Below are positions 18,003-26,594 of a DNA stretch of 64,000 bases, in pieces. Under the pieces are notes generated by a model, which worked only from the letters and a program-made list of their open reading frames with translations, did not search any database and had not been told where the DNA came from. Each line of letters opens with the position of its first letter. Position 1 is the stretch's first letter. This stretch comes from an uncultured Ruminococcus sp. (GTDB lineage: Bacteria; Bacillota; Clostridia; Oscillospirales; Ruminococcaceae), in the NCBI GenBank assembly GCA_947627275.1, contig CANQVK010000002.1, positions 1 to 64,000 of the forward strand, given 5' to 3'. The position numbers were made by a program, and so were the translations under genes.

Positions 18003-18362
18003 TTGGAAGTAAGTATGAAATACTTTGTGAAAGTTGGTAATAAAAAATATGTCCCCGTGCATTTGGAATCCGTATCGACTACAGGTCAATATTTTATAGG
18101 CTGGCACACGAAAAGCAGAACTTCAATATATTTTTATCAAACTGTTCGCCAAAAAGGCGGTAAGGTATATGGAAAAATCATTACATCACGAGAGCCTTTT
18201 GATGACGTAAACGAGGGGCTTGGGAAAATTGTATGGTTTGAAGAATATGGCTTTGTGAAAGTTGTTTTTCACGTATGGGGTTCTATGGAAAGCGAATCAA
18301 AAAGAATATATTTTGACCGTGATTTGTATGAACGAAAGAAAAAGGAACTTCATGGCGAGTAA
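18003..18362 (+). CDS. Hypothetical protein, 119 residues
   Basis: I do not recognise this protein. It is rich in beta-prone and aromatic residues (YFIGWHTKSRTSIYFYQ), has no signal peptide or membrane segment, and ends in a charged helix (YERKKKELHGE). An AAGGAG site is spaced nine bases from a TTG at 18003; an ATG at 18015 (115 residues) is the alternative start. The gene stands between two terminators, so it is a monocistron, and is convergent with the sortase locus. Its composition is A/T-rich relative to the dockerin genes. A small nucleic-acid or protein-binding role is possible but unsupported. Confidence 0.6.
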   Translation: MEVSMKYFVKVGNKKYVPVHLESVSTTGQYFIGWHTKSRTSIYFYQTVRQKGGKVYGKIITSREPFDDVNEGLGKIVWFEEYGFVKVVFHVWGSMESESKRIYFDRDLYERKKKELHGE

Positions 18363-18406
18363 TACAATAAATCAGTACAATTAAAAAATATTAGTGCGAA
18401 TAAAAA

Positions 18407-18448
18407 TTTCCGCCCGATCTGCGTAAAGTCGTAGTTCGGGCGGAATTT
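18407..18448. terminator. Bidirectional terminator
   Basis: TTCCGCCCGA and TCGGGCGGAA make a 10-bp GC-rich stem, extended inside by CT/AG, followed by ATTTTAGTTTT. It separates the 119-residue gene from the convergent sortase locus and can serve both. Confidence 0.7.
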
Positions 18449-18473
18449 TAGTTTTCTTGTTTTAGAAAACAGC

Positions 18474-19388
18474 TTACGTAGGCTCCGTATTAACGTCAGC
18501 AGTTTTATTCTCTGATTTTCTGCTTAACGCCGAGAAGATCCCGTAAAGTATAAACAGCGCGACTGCCGAAACTGCAAATATACAACAGACTGTAAGAAAA
18601 CTGCTTGTAAACATCCTCATAGCTGAGGTATATGCGGTGTATATTTGAGATTGTTTGATCGTGAATGCGGAAAAATAGTCTGTATTTATCAGGTAGACGC
18701 AGGGAACTCCGCCTAACACTCCTGCCGAAAGAGCCGATGCTCCGAGCCAGTACAGAGTATCCTTGGTGCATTTGAAATTGCATACCACAAGTACCAGCGC
18801 AAGTATTGCCGAAGCTCCGATGCACATGATTTTCATTGTAGGCAGACTTGAATAAATCGGACTTATTTTGCTGAGAACGCCATGTTCCTCAAGCGATGAG
18901 AATTTATAAACATCACAGTATTGCCAAATTATCTTGTAGGCATCCTCCTTGGCAGACTTAAGTTTAGCGTAGTAAGGATCATTTTCGTTTTTTATTTCGT
19001 AATTTATGCTTTGAGCGTATTCCTTGTAGAAATCAGTGATCGAAGAATCAAGCCTTTCATTCGGAATTTCGGGCGATAGATAGTCAGAATTTCCGAGGTG
19101 CATAAATCCGGATTTGATCTTTTCGTTTATGATCTCCTGTAAATATTCATCATCGAGAGCTTCCATATAAACGTCGGACGGAATCCCTGTAACGGCATAT
19201 TGTTCGGTAAAAATTTTTTTAAGCTCCTTGTGAACAAGTCCGCTTATTTCTTTTTCTTCCGTAAGCTCAGTTAATCTTTTCTGAGTAAGGAAACTGTCCG
19301 CAACGATACATCCTGCCGATCCGATAAGTGCAAATATAAGAAGAACGGAAGCTATAAACGAACTAACATACGATCCTGCACTTTTCAT
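18474..19388 (-). CDS. Four-TM membrane protein of the sortase locus
   Basis: A 304-residue protein not recognised by family. One transmembrane segment near the N-terminus (about 8-30) is followed by a soluble, probably extracytoplasmic part (about 35-180) with charged helices, then three membrane segments (about 185-205, 212-232, 260-285) and a short Thr-rich cytoplasmic tail. It begins right after the sortase stop (ATG at 19388, sortase stop at 19390), so the two are cotranslated. It may assist sortase substrate handling or form part of the surface structure. The extracytoplasmic loop is placed between TM1 and TM2 by hydrophobicity only. Confidence 0.6.
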   Translation of the reverse strand: MKSAGSYVSSFIASVLLIFALIGSAGCIVADSFLTQKRLTELTEEKEISGLVHKELKKIFTEQYAVTGIPSDVYMEALDDEYLQEIINEKIKSGFMHLGNSDYLSPEIPNERLDSSITDFYKEYAQSINYEIKNENDPYYAKLKSAKEDAYKIIWQYCDVYKFSSLEEHGVLSKISPIYSSLPTMKIMCIGASAILALVLVVCNFKCTKDTLYWLGASALSAGVLGGVPCVYLINTDYFSAFTIKQSQIYTAYTSAMRMFTSSFLTVCCIFAVSAVALFILYGIFSALSRKSENKTADVNTEPT

Positions 19389-19389
19389 G

Positions 19390-20082
19390 TCAATCAGCCT
19401 CCTTTTCTGTATAGAAAGCTTTTTCCGTCAGCTCGCATATTGCGCCTATACGCCTGTCCGATGCGCCGAGAAGTTCACGTTTGCAGGTATAAAGAGTAAG
19501 CCTGTCATCTTCAGTTGGAGTGATATATTTTCGGTTGTCGCTTCCGAACTCGATAAGCTCCGTGACTTTATAGGTGAATTTGCCGTAATTCGTATAGACT
19601 GTAACAGTGTCGCCCTCCTTGACCGAAGAAAGATCGGCGAAAAATGTATCAACATGAGCCGAGACCACGGAATTTCCCTTAATTCCGAAAACGGACGAAC
19701 TGGAGGACTGACATGCGCCGTGTTCAAGCAGTTCAGGAGTCGTTCCCCAGTAAACAGGAACGTTTATTCCGAGAGCCTCTGCGCTTACGACAGCGTAAAG
19801 CTCACCGAATGCCGGACGTTCGGGTTCGCCTGTTTCGGATGTTTTTCCGCTGTAATCCAGATCTATATCGCTGTCTTTTATCACAAGACCGTTGGTGGCA
19901 TCGGAATGAGGGTCGTATGGGTCTGATTTGAGACTGCCCATAAATGCAATATTTGCATAGGTTTTAAGCTTGTCCGCAGGTTTGACGGCTGCCGCCGCAA
20001 TTATACCCGAGCATACAGCCATAAGCAAAACGGGAGTGACGATGTGCAGAGGGATATTTTTTTTATTCCTTTTATCGCTCAT
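19390..20082 (-). CDS. Sortase
   Basis: A 230-residue sortase. The N-terminal membrane anchor is residues about 12-33. The catalytic domain has His143 (NSVVSAHVDTF), Cys200 (TLYTCKRE) and Arg210 (ASDRRIGAI), the complete triad in the right order. The T-L-x-T-C motif and length fit class C/D-like housekeeping sortases more than class A or B. It cuts a sorting signal and links the protein to wall or to another subunit. ATG 20082 follows AGAGGG; an upstream in-frame start is rejected. The adjacent upstream gene encodes a surface protein with a C-terminal sorting-like tail, its likely substrate. Confidence 0.85.
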   Translation of the reverse strand: MSDKRNKKNIPLHIVTPVLLMAVCSGIIAAAAVKPADKLKTYANIAFMGSLKSDPYDPHSDATNGLVIKDSDIDLDYSGKTSETGEPERPAFGELYAVVSAEALGINVPVYWGTTPELLEHGACQSSSSSVFGIKGNSVVSAHVDTFFADLSSVKEGDTVTVYTNYGKFTYKVTELIEFGSDNRKYITPTEDDRLTLYTCKRELLGASDRRIGAICELTEKAFYTEKEAD

Positions 20083-20083
20083 A

Positions 20084-20965
20084 TTAACCCTCTTTTTTCT
20101 TTCCAAAAGATTTTTTGACCATAACAGCCGCACCGACAACGCCTACAGCAACAAGTGAAGCGGCAAGAGCGAAAATTCCTCTGCGGTCATATCCCGTAGC
20201 CGCAACGGAGTCCCTCGCGGAACTCATTGCCACAAGCTTTCCGTTCTCGTCTCTCATTGACAGTACAATGTCGCTGTCGTTCAGTTCGTCAACGCTTAGA
20301 GTAAGTCCGAGTTGTTCTGTAACTCCTGCCATCTGATCTATGATTTCAGCTTTGTTGTCAAGAGGAAGCTGTTTTAAAAGGCTTTTGTAGTCCTCGGGAG
20401 AAAGATTTGCAATAAATACCGTCTGTTGGTCAGGCGTGAGGGACGCGATATATGCACGTTTTTCATCAAGGGACATAGCAGCGAAATCTTTAGCGCTTAT
20501 TCTTTCAAATGTAGATCCGTCGGGAAGGGTGAGCGTTATCGTGTCCTTATCTTGTGAATTCCCTGAATTACCGCCATTATCAGTGTTCCCTCCGGAGTGG
20601 GCGTTTCCGCTTTCTGATGGTACAGCGGTAGTCGCGCTTCCCTGCGTAGGGGACTGCGCCGCAGTGGTTACCGCAGGGGTCGGTGTTGAGGGAGCGTATC
20701 CGCTGTCGGCAAGAAGCTGATCTATCATATCCTGATTCATGTCCCTGAGCGTAGCCATGTAGCTGTCGATAAGCTCTGGGGGATAAAGCTCGGGGTCTTC
20801 GTAATATCTGTTCCAGCCTGCCTGAATAAGGCTTTCGGGCAGTCCCATAGAACGTGCAAGAGCCGCAGCTTCATCGGGAGTGGCGGCAACTGCTGACATG
20901 GAGGGTACGGCAAGACCTATGCAGAGCACTGCGGCAGGTAATATTTTAAATAAATTTTTACGCAT
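20084..20965 (-). CDS. Surface protein, likely sortase substrate with a non-standard sorting signal
   Basis: A 293-residue protein. Signal peptide 1-27 (ending SAVAA). A helical segment follows, then a Thr/Pro/Gly/Ser/Asn linker (about 92-140) typical of wall-spanning regions, then a second helical domain with two similar helices (LSLDEKRAYIASLTPDQQ-like and ANLSPEDYKSLLKQL). The C-terminus has VAATGYDRRG, a hydrophobic stretch (about 262-281) and KKSFGKKKEG, which is the arrangement of a cell-wall sorting signal. The pentapeptide would be an AATG-type motif instead of LPxTG. It is first in a three-gene operon with the sortase. Function beyond surface display is unknown. Confidence 0.68.
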   Translation of the reverse strand: MRKNLFKILPAAVLCIGLAVPSMSAVAATPDEAAALARSMGLPESLIQAGWNRYYEDPELYPPELIDSYMATLRDMNQDMIDQLLADSGYAPSTPTPAVTTAAQSPTQGSATTAVPSESGNAHSGGNTDNGGNSGNSQDKDTITLTLPDGSTFERISAKDFAAMSLDEKRAYIASLTPDQQTVFIANLSPEDYKSLLKQLPLDNKAEIIDQMAGVTEQLGLTLSVDELNDSDIVLSMRDENGKLVAMSSARDSVAATGYDRRGIFALAASLVAVGVVGAAVMVKKSFGKKKEG

Positions 20966-20994
20966 AATGTTCTCCTTTAGTTGTCACTATACCG

Positions 20995-21180
20995 CTTTGC
21001 AGAAATCTGCTGAGCGGCGTCAAATTTACGTATGCAATTTATAGCAAACGACAAAATATTTTGGCGTTTGCTATTTGCCGATCCGCACGTAGCGAACGTT
21101 AGTGAGCGAATGTGCGAGGCAATTAAAATCAAAATTATAGTGAACGTCAAATTTATTTTGATGTTCACTATAATTATACC
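20995..21180. repeat. Compound palindromic repeat upstream of the sortase locus
   Basis: Three stems lie in series: ATAGCAAACG..CGTTTGCTAT (21041-21074), an imperfect CGCAC..GTGCG palindrome (about 21084-21116), and TATAGTGAAC..GTTCACTATA (about 21136-21172). The last half-site also occurs at about 1780-1797. The element fills the spacer between the surface-protein gene and the helicase promoter region; nothing coding was seen in it. Confidence 0.6.
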
Positions 21181-21238
21181 CTTTTTAACCCATTATGTCA
21201 AGCGAAGATAAGAATTTTCAAAAATTTTTCAAAAAGAG

Positions 21239-21260
21239 TAAATTCCATTGTGGAATTTAC
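21239..21260. repeat. Short perfect hairpin GTAAATTCCA/TGGAATTTAC
   Basis: GTAAATTCCA-TT-GTGGAATTTAC-type palindrome immediately upstream of the repeated promoter block. The same GTAAATTCCA arm recurs at about 46195. It may be a terminator for neither gene and looks like a small repeat. Confidence 0.4.
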
Positions 21261-21261
21261 T

Positions 21262-21326
21262 TAAAAAATATTTATTGAGATTTATTTCCGCGTCTGTTGC
21301 AATTTTGAAGCTAATATGGTATAATA
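21262..21326 (+). repeat. Promoter-containing repeat block, copy 2
   Basis: This is the plus-strand counterpart of minus-strand 82-146, about 21 kb away, with four or five differences by eye. It includes the helicase-operon promoter and about 35 bp upstream of its -35. Confidence 0.65.
21297..21325 (+). promoter_or_regulatory. Promoter of the helicase-murT-gatD-GH25 operon
   Basis: TTGCAA (21297-21302), 17 bp, TATAAT (21320-21325). The start should be near 21332, leaving a leader of about 95 bases that contains a palindromic repeat before the GTG start at 21428. Confidence 0.7.
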
Positions 21327-21343
21327 GATATGTATGTACTTTG

Positions 21344-21412
21344 AAAATATATACTCACCGCTGTTGCAATGCTGTACACAGCTTATTCATGATTTGCAAT
21401 AGTGCCGGGTAT
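21344..21412. repeat. Palindromic element in the helicase 5' leader
   Basis: ATACTCACCGCTGTTGCAA and the inverse TTGCAATAGTGCCGGGTAT flank about 28 bases. It lies in the predicted 5' untranslated region and ends just before the AGAGG ribosome site, so its folding could affect translation of the first gene. Confidence 0.55.
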
Positions 21413-21427
21413 GAAAGAGGTGCGAAT

Positions 21428-24400
21428 GTGGAAAGTGTAATAACCTTTAGCGGAGAATCGGTCAGAAAGATAAATTTTGCCATGCAGCAGAATTATGTGC
21501 CGATATTCCGAAGCATAACGCTAAAAAATACCAGTGATACGGATCTTTGTGCGGTAACGGTCCGCATAAGCTTTGAGCCTGATTTTGCGAAAGCCTATGA
21601 ATCCGCTCCTATGGATATATCCTCGGGGGAAACCGTTGAGCTTTCTCCCGTAAATATAATAATTTCACCCGAATACCTATTCGGGCTGACAGAAAAAGCG
21701 GTTGGCTGCGTTACTTTGGAAGCTGTCTGCGGAGGAAAAACGGTAGGCAAAAAAACCGAAAATATCGAGCTTCTTGCTTATGATCAATGGACGGGTTCGT
21801 CTCTTATGCCCGAGATGATCGGAGCGTTCGTTACGCCGAATCATCCGAAGGTTCGCGACATAGTTTCAAAAGCGTCGGTGTACATGAAGAAATGGAGCGG
21901 CGATCCGTCGTTCACTGGTTATCAGACGTGCAGTTCAAATGCCGTAAAAATGCAGATGGGAGCGGTTTACGCTGCGCTTCAGGCGGAAAATATTGCGTAT
22001 GCGCCGCCTCCTGCAAGCTATGAAACGGCTCAGCGTGTGCGTACTCCCGACGTTGTGCTGGAGGGCGGATTCGGTACGTGTCTCGACCTTGCCGTGCTGT
22101 ACTGCGCCTGCCTTGAATGTATTGACCTTAATCCTATTCTGATAGTAATAAAAGGTCATGCCTTTGCGGGCTGCTGGCTGGAGGAGGAAACCTTTCCCGA
22201 CTGCATTCAGTACGATTGTTCTGCGCTTGCCAAACGTACAGCAAAAGGTGTTGATATTATATCAGTTGTGGAATGTACCGACTTTACCGCCGGCAAGGGG
22301 ATAGATTTCGATACTGCCGAGGTACATGGCGTTTCAAAGCTTATCAATGCGGAGGACTTTGAATATGCTGTTGATATAAAGCGTACAAGGGCGAGCGGAA
22401 TACGTCCTATTCCTTTGAGAATATCCGATGGCGGCAGTTTTAAGACGGCGAACTACGGTAAGCGGAAAAAATCGGAAATAACATCAGCTCCGAAAGAAAT
22501 CAAGGCTGTGGGAAATATCCGTTTAAATTCGGAGTGCGGCGAAATAACCAAGCAGCAGATCTGGGAGAGAAAGCTTCTTGATCTCAGTTTGAGAAACAGT
22601 CTGCTGAATTTTCGATATTCCGTATCGAGCGTAAAGCTGATCACCGCCGACCTCAGCCGTCTGGAGGATGAGTTATCGGGCGGCGGAGAATTTCGTCTTT
22701 GTCCTGCTCCGTCTGACGCTATTTTGCAGGCGGCGGACGATAATCTGTTCGAGCTTGAAAACGACAAGGGACACATTGCCGCAATTGCAGACGAGGAAAT
22801 GAAAAGTCATCGTCTCAGAACGTATTCTACCGCCTCCGAGCTTGAAAGAGCTATGGCGAAGCTGAGACGGCAGGCGAAAGTAAGTCTTGAAGAAAACGGA
22901 GCAAACACTATATACCTTGCCCTCGGTTTTCTCGAATGGTATGAGACTGACCGCAGCGAAAAACCAAGATACGCTCCGCTTATACTTGTGCCTGTTAATA
23001 TTACCCGAAAAATACAGGATAAGGCTTATACAATAAAAATGCGCGACGAGGGTGTGCAGGTCAATATAACTCTCCTTGAAATGCTGCGTCAGAATTTCGG
23101 GATAGACATACAGGGATTGAGTCATATGCCCGAGGATGAACACGGAGTTGACATACCGTTTATTCTGACGGTCATACGTCAGGCTGTTATGGCTAATTCA
23201 CGTTGGGACGTCAAGGAGCTTGCGTTTATCGGACAATTTTCGTTCAGCCGTTTCATAATGTGGAACGACATTCGCAGCCGCTCCGATGAATTGGTAAAAA
23301 ACAAAGTGGCGGCAAGTCTTATATCGGGAAAGACCGAGTGGCAGGGAGGAGATATATCAATATCTCCCAATGAGCTTGACAGCAGCGTTCTTCCGTCGGA
23401 TATGGCGGTACCGATCGCAGCGGATTCTTCTCAGTTAGCTGCAATATACGCCGCTAATTCGGGCAAAAGCTTTGTTCTGCACGGCCCTCCCGGAACGGGA
23501 AAATCCCAGACGATCACGAATATAATCGCAAATGCGCTGTATCATGACCAAACGGTGCTTTTTGTGGCTGAAAAAATGGCGGCTCTTGAAGTTGTTGAAA
23601 ATCGTCTGAACAAAATAGGTCTTGCGCCGTTTTGTCTGGAACTTCATTCAAATAAGTCACGTAAGAGGGACGTTCTGAAGCAACTGGAGGACGTGTTGAA
23701 CATAAGCGGAAACGGTTCTCCTGCCGAGTATGCCGCCGAAGCCGAAAAGATTTCCGGACTCCGCCGTGAACTCAACGGCACGGCAGAGGAAATACACAGG
23801 CTGCGCAGTTATGGAATGTCGCTGTACGATGCGGGAATAAGGGCTGAGCAAAATTCTGAATACGGTGGAAAGTTCGTATTTTCAGAAGATATTCTCAAAA
23901 CTGCGTCAGCCGAAAAAATCAGTCAATGGCGCAGCGAGCTTGAAAATCTTGCCGCAGCAGGAAACGGGTTCGGCGACGTAGTCAATACGCCTTTGAAATG
24001 CTGCAAGCTTGCGGTTCACGCTCCCGATACAAGGGTCAGACTGGCGGAAAAGCTTACAGAATTCAAATCGGCTCTTAAAGCCTTGGATAACGAAATAAAG
24101 CTGCTTTCCGATTTTTCGGGCAGAAAACGTATAAGCTACAGGCAGTATACCGCAGAGAACGAGCTTATAAAAATCGCGCACGCCGATGGCGAAATAATTC
24201 TCGGGATCCTCAGCGGGGACGTATGGGAACGCCTTAATGAAACAGTAAAGCAGCTTATAAAAAATGGCAGAGAACAGCAGAGACTTAAATCGGAAATTTT
24301 GGCTGAATTTGAAATATCGGTTTTGGGTTATGACAGCGGCAAGGCTCTTGCGGACTGGAAATCGGCGCAGAGCAGTTGGTTTATCCCAAAACTGGTGAAC

Positions 24401-24439
24401 AGCGGCAGACTTATAAAGGAGCTTAATTCCCATTCATAG
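21428..24439 (+). CDS. DUF4011-type SF1 helicase, N-terminal part, cut by an in-frame TAG
   Basis: A 1003-residue open frame from GTG 21428 (AGAGG seven bases upstream) to TAG 24437-24439. Residues about 130-350 include a transglutaminase-like stretch (GGFGTCLDLAVLYCACL, GHAFAGCWL), about 400-600 the DUF4011 region (WERKLLDLSLRNSLLNFRYS), and the Walker A motif GPPGTGKSQT has Lys692. All other helicase motifs lie beyond the stop in the same frame, so this product alone cannot be a working helicase. No frameshift is needed to rejoin the parts; one base change would. It may be a pseudogene, a recent nonsense mutation or a read-through site. Downstream genes still keep good ribosome sites. Confidence 0.85.
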   Translation: MESVITFSGESVRKINFAMQQNYVPIFRSITLKNTSDTDLCAVTVRISFEPDFAKAYESAPMDISSGETVELSPVNIIISPEYLFGLTEKAVGCVTLEAVCGGKTVGKKTENIELLAYDQWTGSSLMPEMIGAFVTPNHPKVRDIVSKASVYMKKWSGDPSFTGYQTCSSNAVKMQMGAVYAALQAENIAYAPPPASYETAQRVRTPDVVLEGGFGTCLDLAVLYCACLECIDLNPILIVIKGHAFAGCWLEEETFPDCIQYDCSALAKRTAKGVDIISVVECTDFTAGKGIDFDTAEVHGVSKLINAEDFEYAVDIKRTRASGIRPIPLRISDGGSFKTANYGKRKKSEITSAPKEIKAVGNIRLNSECGEITKQQIWERKLLDLSLRNSLLNFRYSVSSVKLITADLSRLEDELSGGGEFRLCPAPSDAILQAADDNLFELENDKGHIAAIADEEMKSHRLRTYSTASELERAMAKLRRQAKVSLEENGANTIYLALGFLEWYETDRSEKPRYAPLILVPVNITRKIQDKAYTIKMRDEGVQVNITLLEMLRQNFGIDIQGLSHMPEDEHGVDIPFILTVIRQAVMANSRWDVKELAFIGQFSFSRFIMWNDIRSRSDELVKNKVAASLISGKTEWQGGDISISPNELDSSVLPSDMAVPIAADSSQLAAIYAANSGKSFVLHGPPGTGKSQTITNIIANALYHDQTVLFVAEKMAALEVVENRLNKIGLAPFCLELHSNKSRKRDVLKQLEDVLNISGNGSPAEYAAEAEKISGLRRELNGTAEEIHRLRSYGMSLYDAGIRAEQNSEYGGKFVFSEDILKTASAEKISQWRSELENLAAAGNGFGDVVNTPLKCCKLAVHAPDTRVRLAEKLTEFKSALKALDNEIKLLSDFSGRKRISYRQYTAENELIKIAHADGEIILGILSGDVWERLNETVKQLIKNGREQQRLKSEILAEFEISVLGYDSGKALADWKSAQSSWFIPKLVNSGRLIKELNSHS

Positions 24440-24517
24440 GAGCTGAAAACGGTCACTAAGCAGAATTTCCCTGAATACTGCGGAAAACTCAGCCAACTGA
24501 AAGCTCTTACCGATGAA

Positions 24518-26584
24518 GTGAAAAATATACCTGCTGATGTTCTGGAGCTGTTCAGCAGCTGTCAGGGGCTTATCATAGGAGAAAAAACGAATTGGGAAGC
24601 AGTCGGAAGGGCTGTGGAAATTTCCGAAGCCCTCAGGGACGGAATACGTAAAGCTCCGTTTACGGCTGAGGAAAAGATCAGTATTTCAAAGAATATAACG
24701 AATTATTACGGCACGGCTTCCTCAAAGGCTGATATAAGCGATGTGACTGAGGAGCTTTTTGCGGATAACAGCCGTTTCGGGAAGATAATTTCCGAGCTTT
24801 CGGAGGAATACGAGCTTTCTTTTGACAGTCTTGAATCGGAAAACTGGCAGACTGAGGCTAAGCTGCAGGCTGACAGAGTTATCGCAGCTTTGCCTATGCT
24901 TAAGGAATGGACGGGGATAATGGATATTTGCCGCCGTCTTGAAGAATCGGGCATTGGAAATATCGCAGAAGCTTATCTTGAGGGCAGAGTTTGCGCAAAT
25001 GATCTGCTTAAAGCATTTGAATGCGATCTGTTCAGCGGACTTGTTTCAATGACAATATCCGAGACTCCAGTCCTGACAAAATTTCAGGGCACGCTTTTCG
25101 AGGAAACTATCAGAAAATACGGCAGCGAGCTTGAAAAATTCCGCAGCCTGACTATACAGGAGCTTACGGCAAAGCTGTCTGCCAGGATACCTGCTTCGGA
25201 CGATGCCGATGCGGAGCTTGCCATACTGAAAAAAGCAATAAAAAGCGGCGGCAGAGGCATGTCTATCCGCAGACTTTTTGAGAGTATGCCGAAGCTTCTC
25301 AGGCGGCTGTGTCCCGTAATGCTCATGAGTCCCATGTCGGCGGCGCAGTACATAGACCCTGCTTCTCCAAAGTTTGATTATGTTATTTTTGACGAGGCAT
25401 CGCAGCTACCGACATGTGAAGCGGTAGGCGCTTTATCGAGAGGGGAGAACGTTATTATAGCCGGCGACCCGAAGCAGCTTCCTCCCACAAGCTTCTTTTC
25501 GGCGTCGCATGTTGACGAGGATAATTACGAAAAGGAAGATCTTGAGAGCCTTTTGGATGATTGTCTTGCGCTTTCCATGCCGAGCGAACATCTTCTTTGG
25601 CATTACCGTTCCCGTCATGAAAGTCTGATAGCTTACAGTAATGCTAAATATTACGACAACAAGCTGTATACATTCCCGTCGCCCGACAACAGAATATCTA
25701 AGGTTACACATATAGCGGTGGAGGGCTTCTACGACAGGAGCAATTCACGTACAAATAAAGCCGAGGCGCAGGCGGTAACAGATGAGATAGTCCGCCGTCT
25801 GAGAGATCCGGAGCTTCGTAAAGAGAGTATCGGAGTTGTCACTTTCAGTATGCCGCAGCAGAATCTTATAGACGATATGCTTGACGAGGCGTACAGGAAA
25901 GAGCCTGAGCTCGAAAAAATTGCCGATGAAATGTACGAGCCTATCATTATAAAAAATCTTGAAAACATTCAGGGCGACGAGCGTGATGTTATCATGTTCT
26001 CGATAGGCTACGGACCGGATAAGGACGGAAAAGTCTCGATGAACTTCGGCCCTCTCAACAGAGACGGCGGCTGGCGCAGACTTAACGTTGCAATTTCAAG
26101 AGCAAGAAAGAGAATGCTTGTATTTTCCGTTATCACATCGGATATGATAGATTTAGCCGGAACTCGTTCCGAGGGCGTCGAGGGTCTTAAAGGATTCCTG
26201 AAATATGCGGAGCAGGGCGGAGGAATCGCCGTAAAGGCAGGAGCTTCAAGGGTGACAGCAGAAGGCTTTGAAAGGCTTGTGGCGGCAGAACTTAAAAAGC
26301 GTGGATATTCCGCAGACTGCTCAGTCGGCTGCTCTGATTTCAAAGTCGATATAGCGGTAGCCGCTCCCTCCGAGCCGAACAGATACATTCTTGGGATATT
26401 CTGCGGAACAAAGGCAAACTTTACAAGCTCCACAGCCGAGGACAGGTATATTTCGCAGCGTACCGTGCTTCATGGTCTCGGCTGGGAGACAATGAATATT
26501 CATATCCTCGATTGGCTTGACAATAAGGAAAAGGTCATGGAACGCATAGAAAACAGAATAAAAAGTATTCTTGATAATAAATAA
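24518..26584 (+). CDS. DUF4011-type SF1 helicase, C-terminal part, with nuclease-like tail
   Basis: It continues the same frame after the TAG (in-frame from 24440; first possible start is GTG 24518, giving 688 residues). It holds Walker B DEASQLP, motif III AGDPKQLPP, QGDERDVI, and motif VI NVAISRARKRM, then a C-terminal Vsr-like nuclease domain (FERLVAAELKKRGY, FKVDIAV, YILGIFCGTK, VLHGLGW). In active relatives the GI(E)CDG strand carries the acidic ligands; here it reads GIFCGT, so the nuclease is probably inactive. No ribosome site is seen before 24518. The stop lies ten bases before the murT start. Read through as one, the protein would be about 1718 residues, normal for the family. Confidence 0.85.
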   Translation: MKNIPADVLELFSSCQGLIIGEKTNWEAVGRAVEISEALRDGIRKAPFTAEEKISISKNITNYYGTASSKADISDVTEELFADNSRFGKIISELSEEYELSFDSLESENWQTEAKLQADRVIAALPMLKEWTGIMDICRRLEESGIGNIAEAYLEGRVCANDLLKAFECDLFSGLVSMTISETPVLTKFQGTLFEETIRKYGSELEKFRSLTIQELTAKLSARIPASDDADAELAILKKAIKSGGRGMSIRRLFESMPKLLRRLCPVMLMSPMSAAQYIDPASPKFDYVIFDEASQLPTCEAVGALSRGENVIIAGDPKQLPPTSFFSASHVDEDNYEKEDLESLLDDCLALSMPSEHLLWHYRSRHESLIAYSNAKYYDNKLYTFPSPDNRISKVTHIAVEGFYDRSNSRTNKAEAQAVTDEIVRRLRDPELRKESIGVVTFSMPQQNLIDDMLDEAYRKEPELEKIADEMYEPIIIKNLENIQGDERDVIMFSIGYGPDKDGKVSMNFGPLNRDGGWRRLNVAISRARKRMLVFSVITSDMIDLAGTRSEGVEGLKGFLKYAEQGGGIAVKAGASRVTAEGFERLVAAELKKRGYSADCSVGCSDFKVDIAVAAPSEPNRYILGIFCGTKANFTSSTAEDRYISQRTVLHGLGWETMNIHILDWLDNKEKVMERIENRIKSILDNK

Positions 26585-26594
26585 GGAGAAAGAA

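Noticed and set aside
24437-24439. TAG as a pyrrolysine codon in the helicase
   Set aside because: No pyl genes or methylamine context are visible, and the family has no known pyrrolysine site; nonsense mutation is simpler.
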